Source: Pochonia chlamydosporia 170 (taxonomy: Eukaryota > Ascomycota > Sordariomycetes > Hypocreales > Clavicipitaceae). From it: 64,000 nucleotides of DNA. Shown piece by piece: positions 32,901 to 42,800 of this stretch (within the stretch, counting starts at the first letter, position 1; each line of letters begins with the position of its first letter). The DNA is taken from the NCBI RefSeq assembly GCF_001653235.2, contig NW_019154055.1, positions 1 through 64,000 of the forward strand. Reading direction: 5' to 3'. The notes beneath the pieces were generated by a model that saw only the letters and a list, made by a program, of their open reading frames with translations, did no database searches and had not been told where the DNA came from. Position numbers and translations under genes: made by a program.

Positions 32901-33907
32901 AAAAGGGCAAAGAAACTGAAGCCCAAAATCTGGCTGACCGTCTGAAACAGAAATACGAACTGACCGGCGGAAACCAACTACAATGGTTCCTGGGAATAGA
33001 AATTACCCGAGACCGAGATCAGAAACTTATTTGGTTATCCCAATCTGCTTATATTGATAAGATCGCTAACTTAGCAGGGAGCGTAGATCGAAGACTGAAT
33101 GTGCCCATGTCGGGACCAGAGCTCTTACCATACGAAGGAAGAGCGTCCGCCGCCTCAATACGGAAATATCAGAGGAAGATCGGATCACTGCTTTACGCAG
33201 CAGTAATAACCCGACCAGATATTGCGTTCGCAGTGTCAAGACTGGCTCGATTCAACATGAACCCTTCAAATGAACACCACGACGCAGCAGATAAGGTTCT
33301 TCAGTACTTAACACAGACGCGAACACTTGCGTTGCAACTCGGCGGAGGTGACGAGTTCCTTGTGGCAAGCGACGCATCATTCGCAGATAACTCAATTGAC
33401 CGAAAGAGCTCCCAAGCATATGTAATGAAACTCTTTGGAGGAACAATAGCCTGGAGAGCCAACAAACAGGACACCGTAACTACCTCAACGACAGAGGCAG
33501 AGCTTCTTGCAGTTTCCCAAGCCGCAAAAGAATCAATGTTTGTCAGTCGTCTGCTCAAGGAATTGAGTATTCGCCTTGACGACCAGACAATACATATTCA
33601 ATGCGACAACCAGCAGACAATCAAAGTGGTCAACAAAGAGATTGGTTTACTCCAAACCAAACTTCGACACGTTGATGTCCACAACCATTGGCTCCGGCAA
33701 GAGGTGCAGAACAAGACCATTTCAGTCGAGTACATGCCAAGTAGCGAGATGATGGCAGATGGCTTAACCAAAGCTCTCACCACTCAACGCTTCAGAGAGT
33801 CTGTGGCGAGACTGGGACTAGTGGACATTGCGACGCGACTGCAGCAACGACAGCTGAATGAGATGGACGAGACTTTGCAACAGAAGCTTAACCAGCTAGA
33901 GATGTGA
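29975..33907 (+). CDS. copia pol polyprotein (protease, integrase, RT, RNase H)
   Basis: The pol frame is continuous with gag after one TGA and has no ATG of its own near its start; about 1310 residues are open to the stop at 33905-33907. In order: aspartic protease (ILDSGSTIHIF), GAG-pre-integrase zinc motif (WHLRLGHPG... CDDC), integrase core (AVDFHDFQ, ECDNE, GGAERSGG as the D,D,E residues), integrase tail, reverse transcriptase (YDAVNAFVNA, LYGLRCSPLLWQ, FFYVDDIVLA with the YVDD active site) and RNase H (VASDASFAD, TTEAELLAVSQ, RHVDVHNHWLR). All catalytic motifs are intact. Expression presumably needs recoding at the TGA, unless that stop is a recent mutation. Confidence 0.92.
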   Translation, partial: LVRGVGKCAATFFTGHAPHTVFAITQYPLKNSAILDSGSTIHIFNQISRFNNFRTALPGDCVTAGNHDVPIQGYGNIDIEVQGPKGKTLFRLRDVAFCEHFAANLVSLRQLQRYGYCWDNRPNQNCLRTHHGRIICNIFDRHDQYVLEYIPGDESKQSFFVRRNTFNSWTGRRPAGADAKKWHLRLGHPGPQALEHLVNCSTGARIKGITTTECDDCAVSKAKRQVSRKPRNTENAPGIRLAVDFHDFQHNSQGKQHVMLITDRWSGYIWDFYLADRGAETMIEVFNTLFGILERRFRIKPSVIECDNEIYKRRLQVRQFLESLFIVIEPSAPDTQAQNGGAERSGGVIKNKARAMRSGARLPVYLWVEVFKAAVYLYNRTPKYIYKWQSPYDRFYTFVAERDGVAIDGRKPDQRHLRVYGCKAFAMTREALRKSNRLERMNPRAWIGYLVGYQSTNIYRIWNPKLGTVISTRDVTFNEDECFNGDLNQMRDDLRHMSREELVAILRDIEEPSNQDDMQEDVEGEDDIVYGAGNGWNIGAIQRVDERSGDERTEVPSARSVVDGSGRSAQTAAVSLPEVSEALPAFDDCPSEGIRTRTGMPPAESGSQESSRKKGQDHILPNFGAQQRQDAGCRETSRSPLPDAFAREAPASAKDADTQVQHYPTPARSESFPAALMTYCFGDTNEVLQAEDETIQRSDIDVWKAAFAAGRHAMPIGVIDNKQIDKAKLLRSLKRPERRSGPSGTVNGQPVDKDKFRKLLAKAVSLHRRQMPALPRSHHEVLMHPMESEFLQAEAIHLQSHVNMKTYKEIPKDDSSARGEQVLDCMWVYTYKFDKHGYFQKCKARLVVRGDQQAKSIHEDTYASTLAGRSFRILMAIAARFDLELVQYDAVNAFVNAKINRDIFMRMPPGYRKPGRILKLQRALYGLRCSPLLWQKELTNTLEELGFEKVPHEPCCMMKNGIIIFFYVDDIVLAYKKGKETEAQNLADRLKQKYELTGGNQLQWFLGIEITRDRDQKLIWLSQSAYIDKIANLAGSVDRRLNVPMSGPELLPYEGRASAASIRKYQRKIGSLLYAAVITRPDIAFAVSRLARFNMNPSNEHHDAADKVLQYLTQTRTLALQLGGGDEFLVASDASFADNSIDRKSSQAYVMKLFGGTIAWRANKQDTVTTSTTEAELLAVSQAAKESMFVSRLLKELSIRLDDQTIHIQCDNQQTIKVVNKEIGLLQTKLRHVDVHNHWLRQEVQNKTISVEYMPSSEMMADGLTKALTTQRFRESVARLGLVDIATRLQQRQLNEMDETLQQKLNQLEM

Positions 33908-33954
33908 GAATTTTGGCGCTCAGCTTCGACCTGTCGGTCAAAGCTGGGGGGGAG

Positions 33955-34171
33955 TGTTGCACTAAAGTCGTGCATAATCCTGCTCCATACCGGTTAAGTG
34001 CATAATGGGGGTGTGTCGCTTGCGACACGCTTACGCGCATAAAAAGGAGAATGGAAGATCAAGCAGAATGGCACAGAACGAACAACAATGAATACACTGG
34101 GCGAATGCCTACACACCCATTCAATTTTACAGTGACGCCTTTGTGAAAGTATCCACACCGTGATTCTGACA
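33955..34171 (+). repeat. Right LTR of the copia element
   Basis: 217 bp, identical by eye to the left LTR; followed by the AGAAC target duplication. Confidence 0.95.
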
Positions 34172-34182
34172 AGAACGGCTAT

Positions 34183-34399
34183 TGTTGCACTAAAGTCGTG
34201 CATAATCCTGCTCCATACCGGTTAAGTGCATAATGGGGGTGTGTCGCTTGCGACACGCTTACGCGCATAAAAAGGAGAATGGAAGATCAAGCAGAATGGA
34301 ACAGAACAGACAACAATGAATACACTGGGCGAATGCCTACACACCCATTCAATTTTACAGTGACGCCTTTGTGAAAGTATCCACACCGTGATTCTGACA
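34183..34399 (+). repeat. Solo LTR of the copia family with target duplication GCTAT
   Basis: 217 bp, same family as the adjacent full element but with several substitutions (GGAACAGAACAGAC instead of GGCACAGAACGAAC). Flanked by GCTAT at 34178-34182 and 34400-34404. It is an independent, older insertion 11 bp from the end of the young element. Confidence 0.95.
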
Positions 34400-34446
34400 G
34401 CTATCTATCCTTTGCACCATACAAATAAGGTACCTATTTGTGGCTT

Positions 34447-34514
34447 GACAGCGGCTGAGCCACAGCGCCCTCGTAAGGAAGTCCCCGTAGCAAAGTGGTT
34501 GGACCCGCATAGCA
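34447..34514 (-). repeat. Mutator-like terminal repeat remnant
   Basis: The complement reads AAGGCAATTGCTATGCGGGT, then CCAACCACTTTGCTACGGGG. It matches the DNA upstream of the Mutator-like transposase (50710-50775) at roughly 80% by eye. No transposase sequence accompanies it. Confidence 0.6.
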
Positions 34515-35007
34515 ATTGCCTTATTATTTACCACACTGGAAGCGGACTTGGGATACCCTAGCCGGACGAAGGTAGAGGGGCGAAAACAACCACGGCTGGG
34601 TGGCATGAGAGGAAGCCGGGAAAAACCCCGCCTTCTACTTCGCTGTGGCTGCCTCGAGTTAGCGAATGGCCCACGAGCTCCGGAAACCCGGCGGCGCTGC
34701 TGCGCCACCCGGTAGCGGTTTAGGGGAGCCACGAGCCAATTTCTCCACTAAAACCTCCCTCTTGTACTGGCAGCTCTGGACCATGGCGAAATATGGCATG
34801 GCAACTGCCAAGTCGGAGAATAAAAGTGGCGCTGTAACTTCGCCGCGTTGTCTACTTGATCCGGTGCCGGTTGGGAACCATTCCAATGATGGCAGCTATA
34901 AAGGTGGTCTGACCCAGGAGTCCCAGTCAAATGTTGGTACATATCTTGAATACGCGAAAGCTGCCTTGTACGTCTATCGCGATCGTGCTCATCATCAGCA
35001 AAGGAAT

Positions 35008-36585
35008 ATGCCCAGTGGTTCGTCCAGAAATGCATCCATCGGAACACCGTTTGACCCCGCGCACCTACCCGCGCCTCCTCTTGGAACGGACCTGGACGAG
35101 AATAGGCAAGCCGCAGTTATTGTTGTTTCAGTCGTAACATGGCTTCTAGCCATGCTTTGTATCGTCCTTCGGATTGCAAGCCGGAAGATAAAGGGCACCA
35201 AGCTCTGGCTGGATGACTGGATCATATTCGCTTCCGTGGTATGCTACCCTTCTTGTCGCCCGCCTCCACGGTTTCGAGATCAAGCTCCCGCAAGTATCTC
35301 AATGCTTACGAGACAATCGTAGCCCTTCTCCTGTACCCAAGTCTTCGCCATAGCTGGATACGGTCAGTGTTCTACGTGCCTAATGCGTTGTCTCTTGTCC
35401 TCGAAATTATATTCACACATTGCCAGGTGTCAGCCATGGTTTCGGCAAACACATTTGGGTTGCGCCTCGAGATGCGTTGTACGCGTCGACTCTAGCGTAT
35501 TTCATCTCTAAGCTTGGCTACGTTTTTACGGTCGTTTGTTTCAAATGGTCTATTCTTGCGCTATACTGGCGTCTCTTTCACTTTCGACGATCCATAAAAA
35601 TCCCTATTTGGATTATTGCAATCGTCGTGTTCTTATGGGGAATTTCAGACGTACGTGGTCTTGGGAAGCAGTTTGAAAGCACACATACTGACGCATAACT
35701 GGCCTACAGCTTCTCATTCGTCTTTTGCAGTGTCAGCCGGTCTACGCTCGCTGGGCTCAGTACGACCCGGACAATCCTTTATCTGCCGACCGTTACCATT
35801 GTCTCATTCCGGAGTATCAATTTCTTTATGCGAATGCGATTCCCACTATGATCACGGACGTGGTAATACTTTTACTCCCAGTACCGTACATCGTTCCCCT
35901 CCACTTGCCTTTGCCAACAAAATTGGGGGTCGGTGGCTTGTTTTTACTTGGCTCATTGTGAGTAAACGAGATCCGACGTCCACAGCTGCGCTTTTGTTAG
36001 GCGCTGTCGCTGCTCAGTTGGCAAGGCTAATGAGGGACAGTATTCTAGTGGTATCAGCCGTGCGACTCCATGTCATTTTGCGAGAAAGTTCTCCACCAGT
36101 TGACAAGACCTGGAGTTCTGTCCCGCTTGTGGTATTGTCTGTTGCTGAAGCAAACGTTGGCATCATGTGCGGTATGTCGGTTCCCTATTCAGCGATGGAT
36201 CTTCGATAACTAATGTTGTTGGCCCCTAGCCTGTCTACCTTTGGTCTTACCAGCCTTGACAAAGATCACGGCTAGTGTTATGGGAATGCTATTTCCATTT
36301 CACAAACAGGCAGTGGCTGGGCATACCTGGCCAGACAGTCATGACACAGGCGATTTCTGTGCATGGGAAAGAAGGGTAGTCTGCAGCCATCCATTCTCGC
36401 ATGTGACAGATTCCAGTCGCAGTGGCAGCGGCACTCACGCTGACTCATTTTCGCCCTTCCACGCCGATGGGTCGGAACGAAGTCTCTGCACACATGGCGA
36501 GACTCCAGTGGAGCTGAAGTACATGGATATAAGGCCTGGCTCCAGTGGCGTGCTGATTACTACAGAGGCTCACGTTCGAAATTGA
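35008..36585 (+). CDS. Pth11-like seven-transmembrane receptor
   Basis: Exons read as 35008-35238, about 35341-35362, 35427-35650, 35710-35957, 36041-36171 and 36230-36585. The first encodes a short polar N-terminus and a membrane segment (VSVVTWLLAMLCIVLRIASR) followed by LWLDDWIIFASV. The tiny second exon encodes FAIAGYG. The third has the family's hallmark HGFGKHIW and two further segments. The fourth contains CQPVYARW, the FLYANAIPTMITDVVILLLPVP helix and LGVGGLFLLGSL. The fifth and sixth contain SAVRLHVIL, LVVLSVAEANVGIMC and LPLVLPALTKI, then a hydrophilic C-terminal tail ending at 36585. Pth11-type receptors sit in the plasma membrane and sense surface or chemical cues. Junctions 2-6 are in phase. 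The exon 1-exon 2 junction is off by one base, so either the model is imperfect there or a 1-nt deletion exists. Confidence 0.75.
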
Positions 36586-36761
36586 ATTCCCTTGCCCTGA
36601 GCAATGAAGGCGGAAATGGCTATGCCTTGTGCCTTGCCTTGAGAGACGTGTGTTGACGAATGAAAGATTGAAAAGACTTCTGGCTTCTGACCCACGAAAT
36701 ACCAAAACCTCTTTTCACTCCTTCGATCATGGGCAGAGCTAGCGCGCGGCTGCCAATCCAA

Positions 36762-37190
36762 TTGAACGAGGTTGAATTGTCTGAAACTACTCCAACACAG
36801 AGCAGGGAACGGACCGAGGATGCTGGTTAATTGGAATTGCTAGCTAGCCTGACTGCCTCCGCAGTTAACGTTTGCACGCGGGCGATTTGTCCGACGGTCG
36901 ATGCGGTGACAAAACCGACGGAACTGGTTGATAGCTACCGACTCAACGCAGAGGCGCACCTACTTGCCACAACTCGTATGTTGACCAAAGAAACAAACTC
37001 GTTGTCACCAGGCACAAAGATTCGTCATCCCATCTTGTCTGAAGCATGGCGCCACTCTTCCTCTTACGGAGAATGATATGCGACCCACTAGGTTTGGCAA
37101 CGGTTATTTCGGCACGCGATCCTTCTAGAGGGCTTCGATCGCCGTCAAGCATCTGTTGTGGCTGTTTCACACCACCCCCGAACACTGCCA
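36762..37190. repeat. Diverged direct repeat, copy 1
   Basis: Collinear with 38024-38460 in the same orientation: shared blocks include ATTTGTCCGACGGTCG, GTATGTTGACCAAA, GCATGGCGCCACTCTTCCTC and CACACCACCCC. Identity looks like 70-80%. No coding family is recognised. Confidence 0.65.
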
Positions 37191-38023
37191 ATACGACGAC
37201 GAAGTTGTCACCTGCAAGCTGGCGACTCAATGAGCAACGGCGTGCCCCAATCGCTGGCCCTCAGTCCCGGCTCGATTTTCACCTGCTGTCTTTCCCTTAT
37301 GACCGTCTTCGGCAGGTTGTCTATGCTCAAGCCAAGGGTAACCCGTGCAGACACTCGGACAACTAGAACTGTTGATTTCTTTCCATTGATTGTGAGACAT
37401 GCTGGGACCCTCTCCATATGTCCGCATTCCCAACCCCAAGTGCAGCGTGTTGGCATGAGTCGCAGCGAGGTACAACCGGCACGCGTCGGGTGGGTGGTCA
37501 ATTTTAGACTCCAACGCTAGAAACGTTCCTTAGGTGGCGGCGCACTGCCCTCCGTTCTTCGGCCTCTCTGGGAATGGTAGCCACGTGGCTTATGGATCGT
37601 TCCCTGCGGGGTGATCGACCCTGGGACCGCTCCCATTCAGGACCGCCGAGACAGTGATGGCAGTTCAATGCCATGCCGTCGATGAAACAGGCCACGCCTT
37701 GCCCGAACAGGTCGTATCTAGGCGGCAAGTAGAAGTTACGCGTATGAATTCCCCACAGTAGAAAGTCTACTTAGTTCCGATGTCAATCCTTTTTGCGACT
37801 GTGTTGGTTTAATGTCCAAACCAACGGCCGTGGCCTCATGGAGGTTCCGCTATATTGGTATCGTGGCTGGGTCGAGAACAGGGTGCAACTAGGCCAGTTG
37901 ACGCCATAAGTCGTAACCGACGGACGACCTGAAGGAGGTCCAATGGGAATTGGGCAACGGCAGGCTCTCGCTCGAGTGACTGCGACATCGATATTGTATA
38001 CCTGTACCTGTTTCTGCAGCATT
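37191..38023. other. No recognised gene between the diverged repeats
   Basis: Small frames on both strands without motifs. The 830 bp may be the interior of the element whose ends are the flanking direct repeats, but no coding sequence supports this. Confidence 0.35.
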
Positions 38024-38460
38024 GCAGGCGGAAGCTGAATTATCTGAAGTGACTCCAACAGTGAGCTTCAGAAAGCGGACCGAGCATGCCGCTTGATTCA
38101 AATTGCTACGTAGCCCTACTGCCTGGGCAGTTAGTGGTTTCAGGTCGGCCATATGTCCGACGGTCGAAACGGAGACCAAGGCGACGGAACTACTTGATAG
38201 CTGCCGACTGAGCCCGGAGGCGCACCCCTTGTTCGTATGTTGACCAAAAGAAACAAACGCGGCAGCAGCTGGCGTTTAGCCACGTGCAGCCCGTCATCAG
38301 CCTCACAGACTCGTTAGGCTGTGGTGCGTGGAGCATGGCGCCACTCTTCCTCTTACAGAGAATGATACACGGCCACCATGTTTGGCAAGGTTTATTTCGA
38401 CACGCGAACGTTCCAGCCATTTGTCTCTGCTTTTCCACACCACCCCTGACCAAGCCGCTT
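38024..38460. repeat. Diverged direct repeat, copy 2
   Basis: Second copy of the 36762-37190 repeat. The interval 38461-38867 after it has no recognised gene; it contains a short direct repeat CCCGTTACG around 38745 and 38818. Confidence 0.65.
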
Positions 38461-38867
38461 TCTGGACGTCATCCCTGTTAGGTATACGCCAGGGTGAAAC
38501 GTAATTGGCGCTAAAATTGTCAGATACACCGGGGTTATCTTGATTCACGATGGGGTCAATGTAATGATTATGAAACCAAAATTGATGATCTTATTGATTA
38601 CTTCTTGTGTTGTTCTGTTCTTCCTCTGGGAGCGGGGTTGGGCTATCAGCCCAACTCCTTAAATCCTCAGCCACAACAGTATCGCTATAACCAACAGCTC
38701 GCTCTCGTGCATACAGTAGGCGCAGGGAATATTGCGTGGGAACGGGGCCCGTTACGAAAGTGACTTCAACAGGGATGACTCTGGGGCGGTGATTGGCGCA
38801 AAAGCGGGAACGGGCCCCGTTACGGTAGACACTAACTGAGTACGACGGACCCTTTGTACAGTAGTAG

Positions 38868-39121
38868 TAGGCTGTGTCTGTCGACTGAACAAGCAGATTC
38901 AGTGTCATGACATCGTCATGACAACTACATTAATGGAATAAAGTTTGTAGGAAAAAGCAATTATGAGGGGTAAAACGTTCGGACGAAAGGAAGATATTTT
39001 GTATTTAAAAGGACCACTGCAACAGTTTGGTAAAATGGGGGAAGAACAGACAAAAAGGTGCAGAGGCAATCGAGCTCAGTGTCTAAGTAGTAAACTAAAA
39101 TCGGAACTTCATAACGCAACA
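38868..39121 (+). repeat. Degenerate solo LTR, family B
   Basis: Shares GACTGAACAAGCAGA, GGAAAAAGCAATTAT, GGACGAAAGGAAG and the 3' end CATAACGCAACA with the other family-B LTRs, but is heavily mutated. The 5' limit is approximate and no target duplication was found. Confidence 0.65.
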
Positions 39122-39331
39122 GTTTTATCCGACAAAAGCAGTCAGACCCCAATCGGGTATTTGTCTCTTGAAGGTACGAAACGAGATAGTGCTGTCGCCA
39201 TTAGCCACCAGAGATTCGTTTAAAAACGCATAGATCTAATTATTCGAATGGCTATTATTTCTTCTTATCTTGATGGCTTCTCGAAAATCCTTAATTTGGC
39301 GGCGTGGCGGCATCGCAAAGGTCGGGTGCGC

Positions 39332-39368
39332 GATGTGTGTGTGTTGGTGTGTGTGTGTGCGTGCGTGG
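39332..39368. repeat. (GT)n microsatellite
   Basis: Alternating GTGTGT tract with a few interruptions, in an otherwise unassigned interval (39122-39526). Confidence 0.8.
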
Positions 39369-40439
39369 ATTGCGGGGCTGGCCCTCTTGCAGTTGCGGTA
39401 CTAATATCCCACCGTAGCCGCCAGGTAGCAAGGCTTGCCGCCGTTGACGGAGACTGATGCGCCCCTGGGCTTTGCTGAACAGAGGACCCGACTGCAATTC
39501 CGACAGCGGTAAGCTCCTTGTTGATGTTATTTAGTGCAGAGGCGATGACTTGTGTCCCGGAACAATGTTAGCAAACTATTGTTGACAAAACCAAAGAGAG
39601 AGTACGCCAGCTTACCCGGGCTGATCTGTCTTACTTGTTGCAGGCACTGTATGCAATAAGTGAGCTTACGCATAGCTTGCTGATCGTCTGGAGCTGCCTG
39701 AACTTGAAGAAGAAAGATTGATGATGCAATGTAGACGCAGTATGCGAGAGACAAAACGCAGTAATTCATAGTGAAGGTCCTGCAGAAGAGATCAAAGATC
39801 GCAATGACGGATGTCGCTGATGTCACACTTTCCGCCAGGTAGCCCTGGACGGGAGATGGCCCTTCGCATTCGCGTTGCCCTCGACCGGTGAGCATCGGGC
39901 GGTATAACAAAATTTTAAACGCATGATAAAGACAACTGTGTTTGTACGTTAGCCGCGCAATTTCAGCCTCAAAAGAAGAAATCTTGCAATGAAATGACGA
40001 GCATACGTACTTGAGCGTCACAATATGAGATGGCGGAGCCAAGGTTGGCAACGATACGGGATCAATTTTCAAGTGCGTTGGTAACTGATCCCACCACTGC
40101 TGTAACAATGGTTCCTGGAAATTGAGGCACTCTTGAATCTCAGTATCAGTATTTTGCGACAGCGGATCATACATGTGGAGCAGAATTTCGTTGAAAATTA
40201 CGGCCAGCCGACACATGCTCATGAAGCAAGATGCTGAGTGAGCTGTTGTGAGGGGATAATTCCAGGCGGTGTCAGTTTGGGAGATACCAAATGGAACCCA
40301 AAGGTCATTCTCGGCCGAGTCGTCAACTGTGATGGACTAGTCAGCAATCCAGCTTCAGTGGCCGGCCATGTTCGCGAGGCTCTTACACATGATATGTGAC
40401 GGCGAAATGCTGGTATGTTGCAATGATGGAGACCAAGCG

Positions 40440-40472
<33 letters not shown>
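40440..40472. repeat. 33-nt poly(C)/poly(G) tract inside the transcription-factor gene
   Basis: A run of 33 C on the plus strand, encoding poly-Gly on the minus strand. The flanking coding frames would agree if the tract length were 2 modulo 3; at 33 they disagree. Long homopolymers are also prone to sequencing error. Confidence 0.85.
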
Positions 40473-40475
<3 letters not shown>

Positions 40476-41651
40476 CCCTAGATAGAGACATATTAATTTG
40501 TCCCAGAAATAACAGCCCCAGTAGATACGTCGGCGGATCTCAAGCTCCTCGTCACTCAACTGCACAGAGCCCGGGAATCGCTGGCTATCCACGCATATGC
40601 CAAGATGGTCTAGCAGCCGGAAGGCAATACCGCTATACGTCCAGGCTTGTGTAGAATTACCCAGACTACATTCTTGTGCGCTGAGAAGGAGGAGAGTTTG
40701 TATCGTAGGTATCGTGCAGACGCCATTGCTCAACTCCTCGAAAAGCATGCTTCGCGCATGTTTACCGAATAGGGTACCGCCTTGGTAGGACTCGTCGAGT
40801 AACCGCTTGATCGAAGGATCAATTCGTCCCCATCGAATCGAATGTGAGATTACGGCATTAAGAAGAGTGTGGGAGTAATAAGGTCCCATTGATTGCATGT
40901 CGCCTAATTCGGTCAGCCATACGTACGGTACGGAGTGGTTCTTGGCATACGGTATAGAAACTAAACGGGGATTCATAATGGCAGAACGACTTACGTGTAA
41001 ATACAGGTCGATAGATGAAATTGAATAATGGTTGAATCCAGCACCAATGAACGTTGAGGAGGTGCTGAAATGGCTCCTGGGGTAATAGAGGTTAGCAAAC
41101 TTTCGCGATATGCCACCTTACAATGCAGCCGAATACGAGGCTGCTGTCATAGAAGCGGGATTGCATACAGGTATTTCGGACAAGTTCTCCATGGCGCGTT
41201 GGTGCCATGCATTATGAATTAGACGTTCACGTTGTTGCCTGTCGGTGTCTGATGTTGACGGATCCAGGAATGGCACCTCCCCTGAACTCGGACCCGTTCG
41301 GTCACTCGGAAGATTGAAGAAACTAGTGGCGCCATGATACGTGATGCTTCCCTTGTCGTCTATCTTTAAGCTTCTGAAGCTTCGACTCATTGCCTGCTCG
41401 TCGGATGCATGGCGTGCGGTTTGTGATGGAGCATCTGGCGCGCCTGATACCGGAGGGCTAGAGTGTGACGAGCCAGCAACGGAGGCAGGCGACTTCGAAA
41501 GATTCGCAACTTGGTCTTCCAGCTCCCTGATTCGTTCTTCCAACCGCTGGGTGTAAGATAATGTTGGATATCTGCCATTTGGGTTAGAGCATGACTGGCT
41601 TTCGTATTGTAGATGATGCCAACAGCCGGGGCGACAAACAACTTGTATATG

Positions 41652-41927
41652 TGTCGGATAAGGCTGCCTCTGTTGATTGAACAAGCAGACTTAGAGTAAT
41701 TGCTGGATGTCATAAAATCATGGATATCAGAAGGTGAAGAGGCTGGCCAGCCACTTGGAAATAATTAGAAGGCTGGAAATAATGCTTCTTTGCTAAGATA
41801 AATGACGTGAATCCCTCTGGCAAGAGGAGGACAACAAGTTCAGATATACAAGCAATTGACAGGCTATTGAATCAAGAACTGCATCTTCAGTGTAGTAAAA
41901 ATTGAATTGGAACCGCATAACGCGACA
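41652..41927 (+). repeat. Solo LTR, family B, with target duplication ATATG
   Basis: 276 bp, TGTCGGATAAGGCTGCC to CATAACGCGACA. Flanked by ATATG at 41647-41651 and 41928-41932. Inserted within the exon that encodes the zinc cluster of the minus-strand regulator. Confidence 0.95.
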
Positions 41928-42120
41928 ATATGCACTCATCATTTCGGGCAGCACATCGCTGACAAATGGGCTGTTCACCTCCGCATTTAACCTATCAACA
42001 CAAAGTCATAGTGTGAGTAAGCTTGTCTGTAATACTAAAAGCAGGAGTTGGACAGGCTGGTATGACAGTAGTTTGTCGGGGTGCATGGTCTGTTCGGACT
42101 GGAGTCGATGCATGGACCAT

Positions 42121-42608
42121 GTATGGTTCACAGTCATTCACACGTAGACTCTAGTATTAAACGTACCTTGCGCCGACGACAAGGCTCACAGGAAAAGGCA
42201 CTCTTCTTGGTGGCCTTTGCCGTTGACATGATGAGGAAAACAAAACGTGAGTCGGCGATATGGAAGTGGTGGTGCGATCAAAGACACACAGAAGGCGTCT
42301 GCATTTGGAGTTGAAAGGTCTCTCCGTCAGGGTAAAGTATCGAAGACCCCGAAAACACGGAGAATTATGGCAATAACGCAGAGTATCATAGGGCAAGTAT
42401 GAATACTATGGCTGCTGTGAGGAATGAAAATTGAAGTGTTGAATATTAACTTTGTCACTCAAAGTCGAAGAAGACTGGAGACTGAACCGGGGACTTAGAG
42501 AGAAATGGGCGAAACTAAGAAAAAAAAAAGCCACGCGCCGGAGCCTCTTACTGCTGGTACTTACTCGTGCCACGCCCCACTTTATTAGCACTCGTGGGAC
42601 TCGCACCA
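42121..42608. other. No recognised gene
   Basis: Upstream flank of the transcription factor. Contains a 10-nt A run near 42520 and the string CGTGCCACGCCCCACTTTAT near 42570 that also occurs near 9757, possibly part of a shared element end. Confidence 0.4.
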
Positions 42609-42800
42609 TGTCAGACAAAGTTGAGGTCACATGATATCGAGTATGACTGCGCCGAAAGTGGCAATTGTATTGAGTAGAGAAGTATCTGAGGAGCAAGAAC
42701 TCCATTATAGTAAGAGCTGCACGGTTCCCGTGCGGCTCTTTATACACAAAAGAAACCTTTTGCCAGTTTAGGCAGCTGCTGTTACCGATATTAACGCTCT
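42609..42800 (+). repeat. Solo LTR-like repeat, family C (copy 2)
   Basis: Second copy of the 19695-19890 repeat, beginning TGTCAGACAAAGTTGAGGTC. It ends next to a (GAATT)5 microsatellite at about 42801-42825. The following interval to 43177 has no recognised gene. Confidence 0.6.

Larger units (their letters stand above)
28422..34171 (+). mobile_element. Full-length Ty1/copia retrotransposon
   Basis: A 5750-bp element with 217-bp LTRs (28422-28638 and 33955-34171) that are identical by eye. Both LTRs begin TGTTGCAC and end TTCTGACA, and AGAAC is duplicated at 28417-28421 and 34172-34176. A purine-rich tract (33939-33954) precedes the right LTR. gag and pol lie in one frame interrupted by a single TGA. 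Identical LTRs indicate recent insertion. Domain order (protease, integrase, reverse transcriptase, RNase H) is that of copia/Pseudoviridae. Confidence 0.95.
39527..42120 (-). pseudogene. Zn2Cys6 transcription factor split by a solo LTR
   Basis: Fungal regulator read on the minus strand. A candidate start (MVHASTPVRTDH) is at 42120. The exon beginning at 41991 carries most of the zinc cluster, VKCGGEQPICQRCAARNDEC, and is cut at 41928 by a solo LTR (41652-41927). Beyond it the exon ends at 41643 and, after a 71-nt intron, YPTLSYTQRLEERIRELEDQ resumes at 41571: the usual linker and coiled coil after a cluster. The fungal-specific regulatory domain runs through about 40976-39527 (VISHSIRWGRIDP, FRLLDHLGICVDS, RRRIYWGCYFWDK, then after the intron 40327-40386 DDSAENDLWVPFG). 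A 33-nt G tract (40440-40472) shifts the frame between LYLGT and SPSLQHTSISPSH. The exon 1-exon 2 junction and the second cluster Cys are not resolved. The gene is inactive. Confidence 0.82.
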
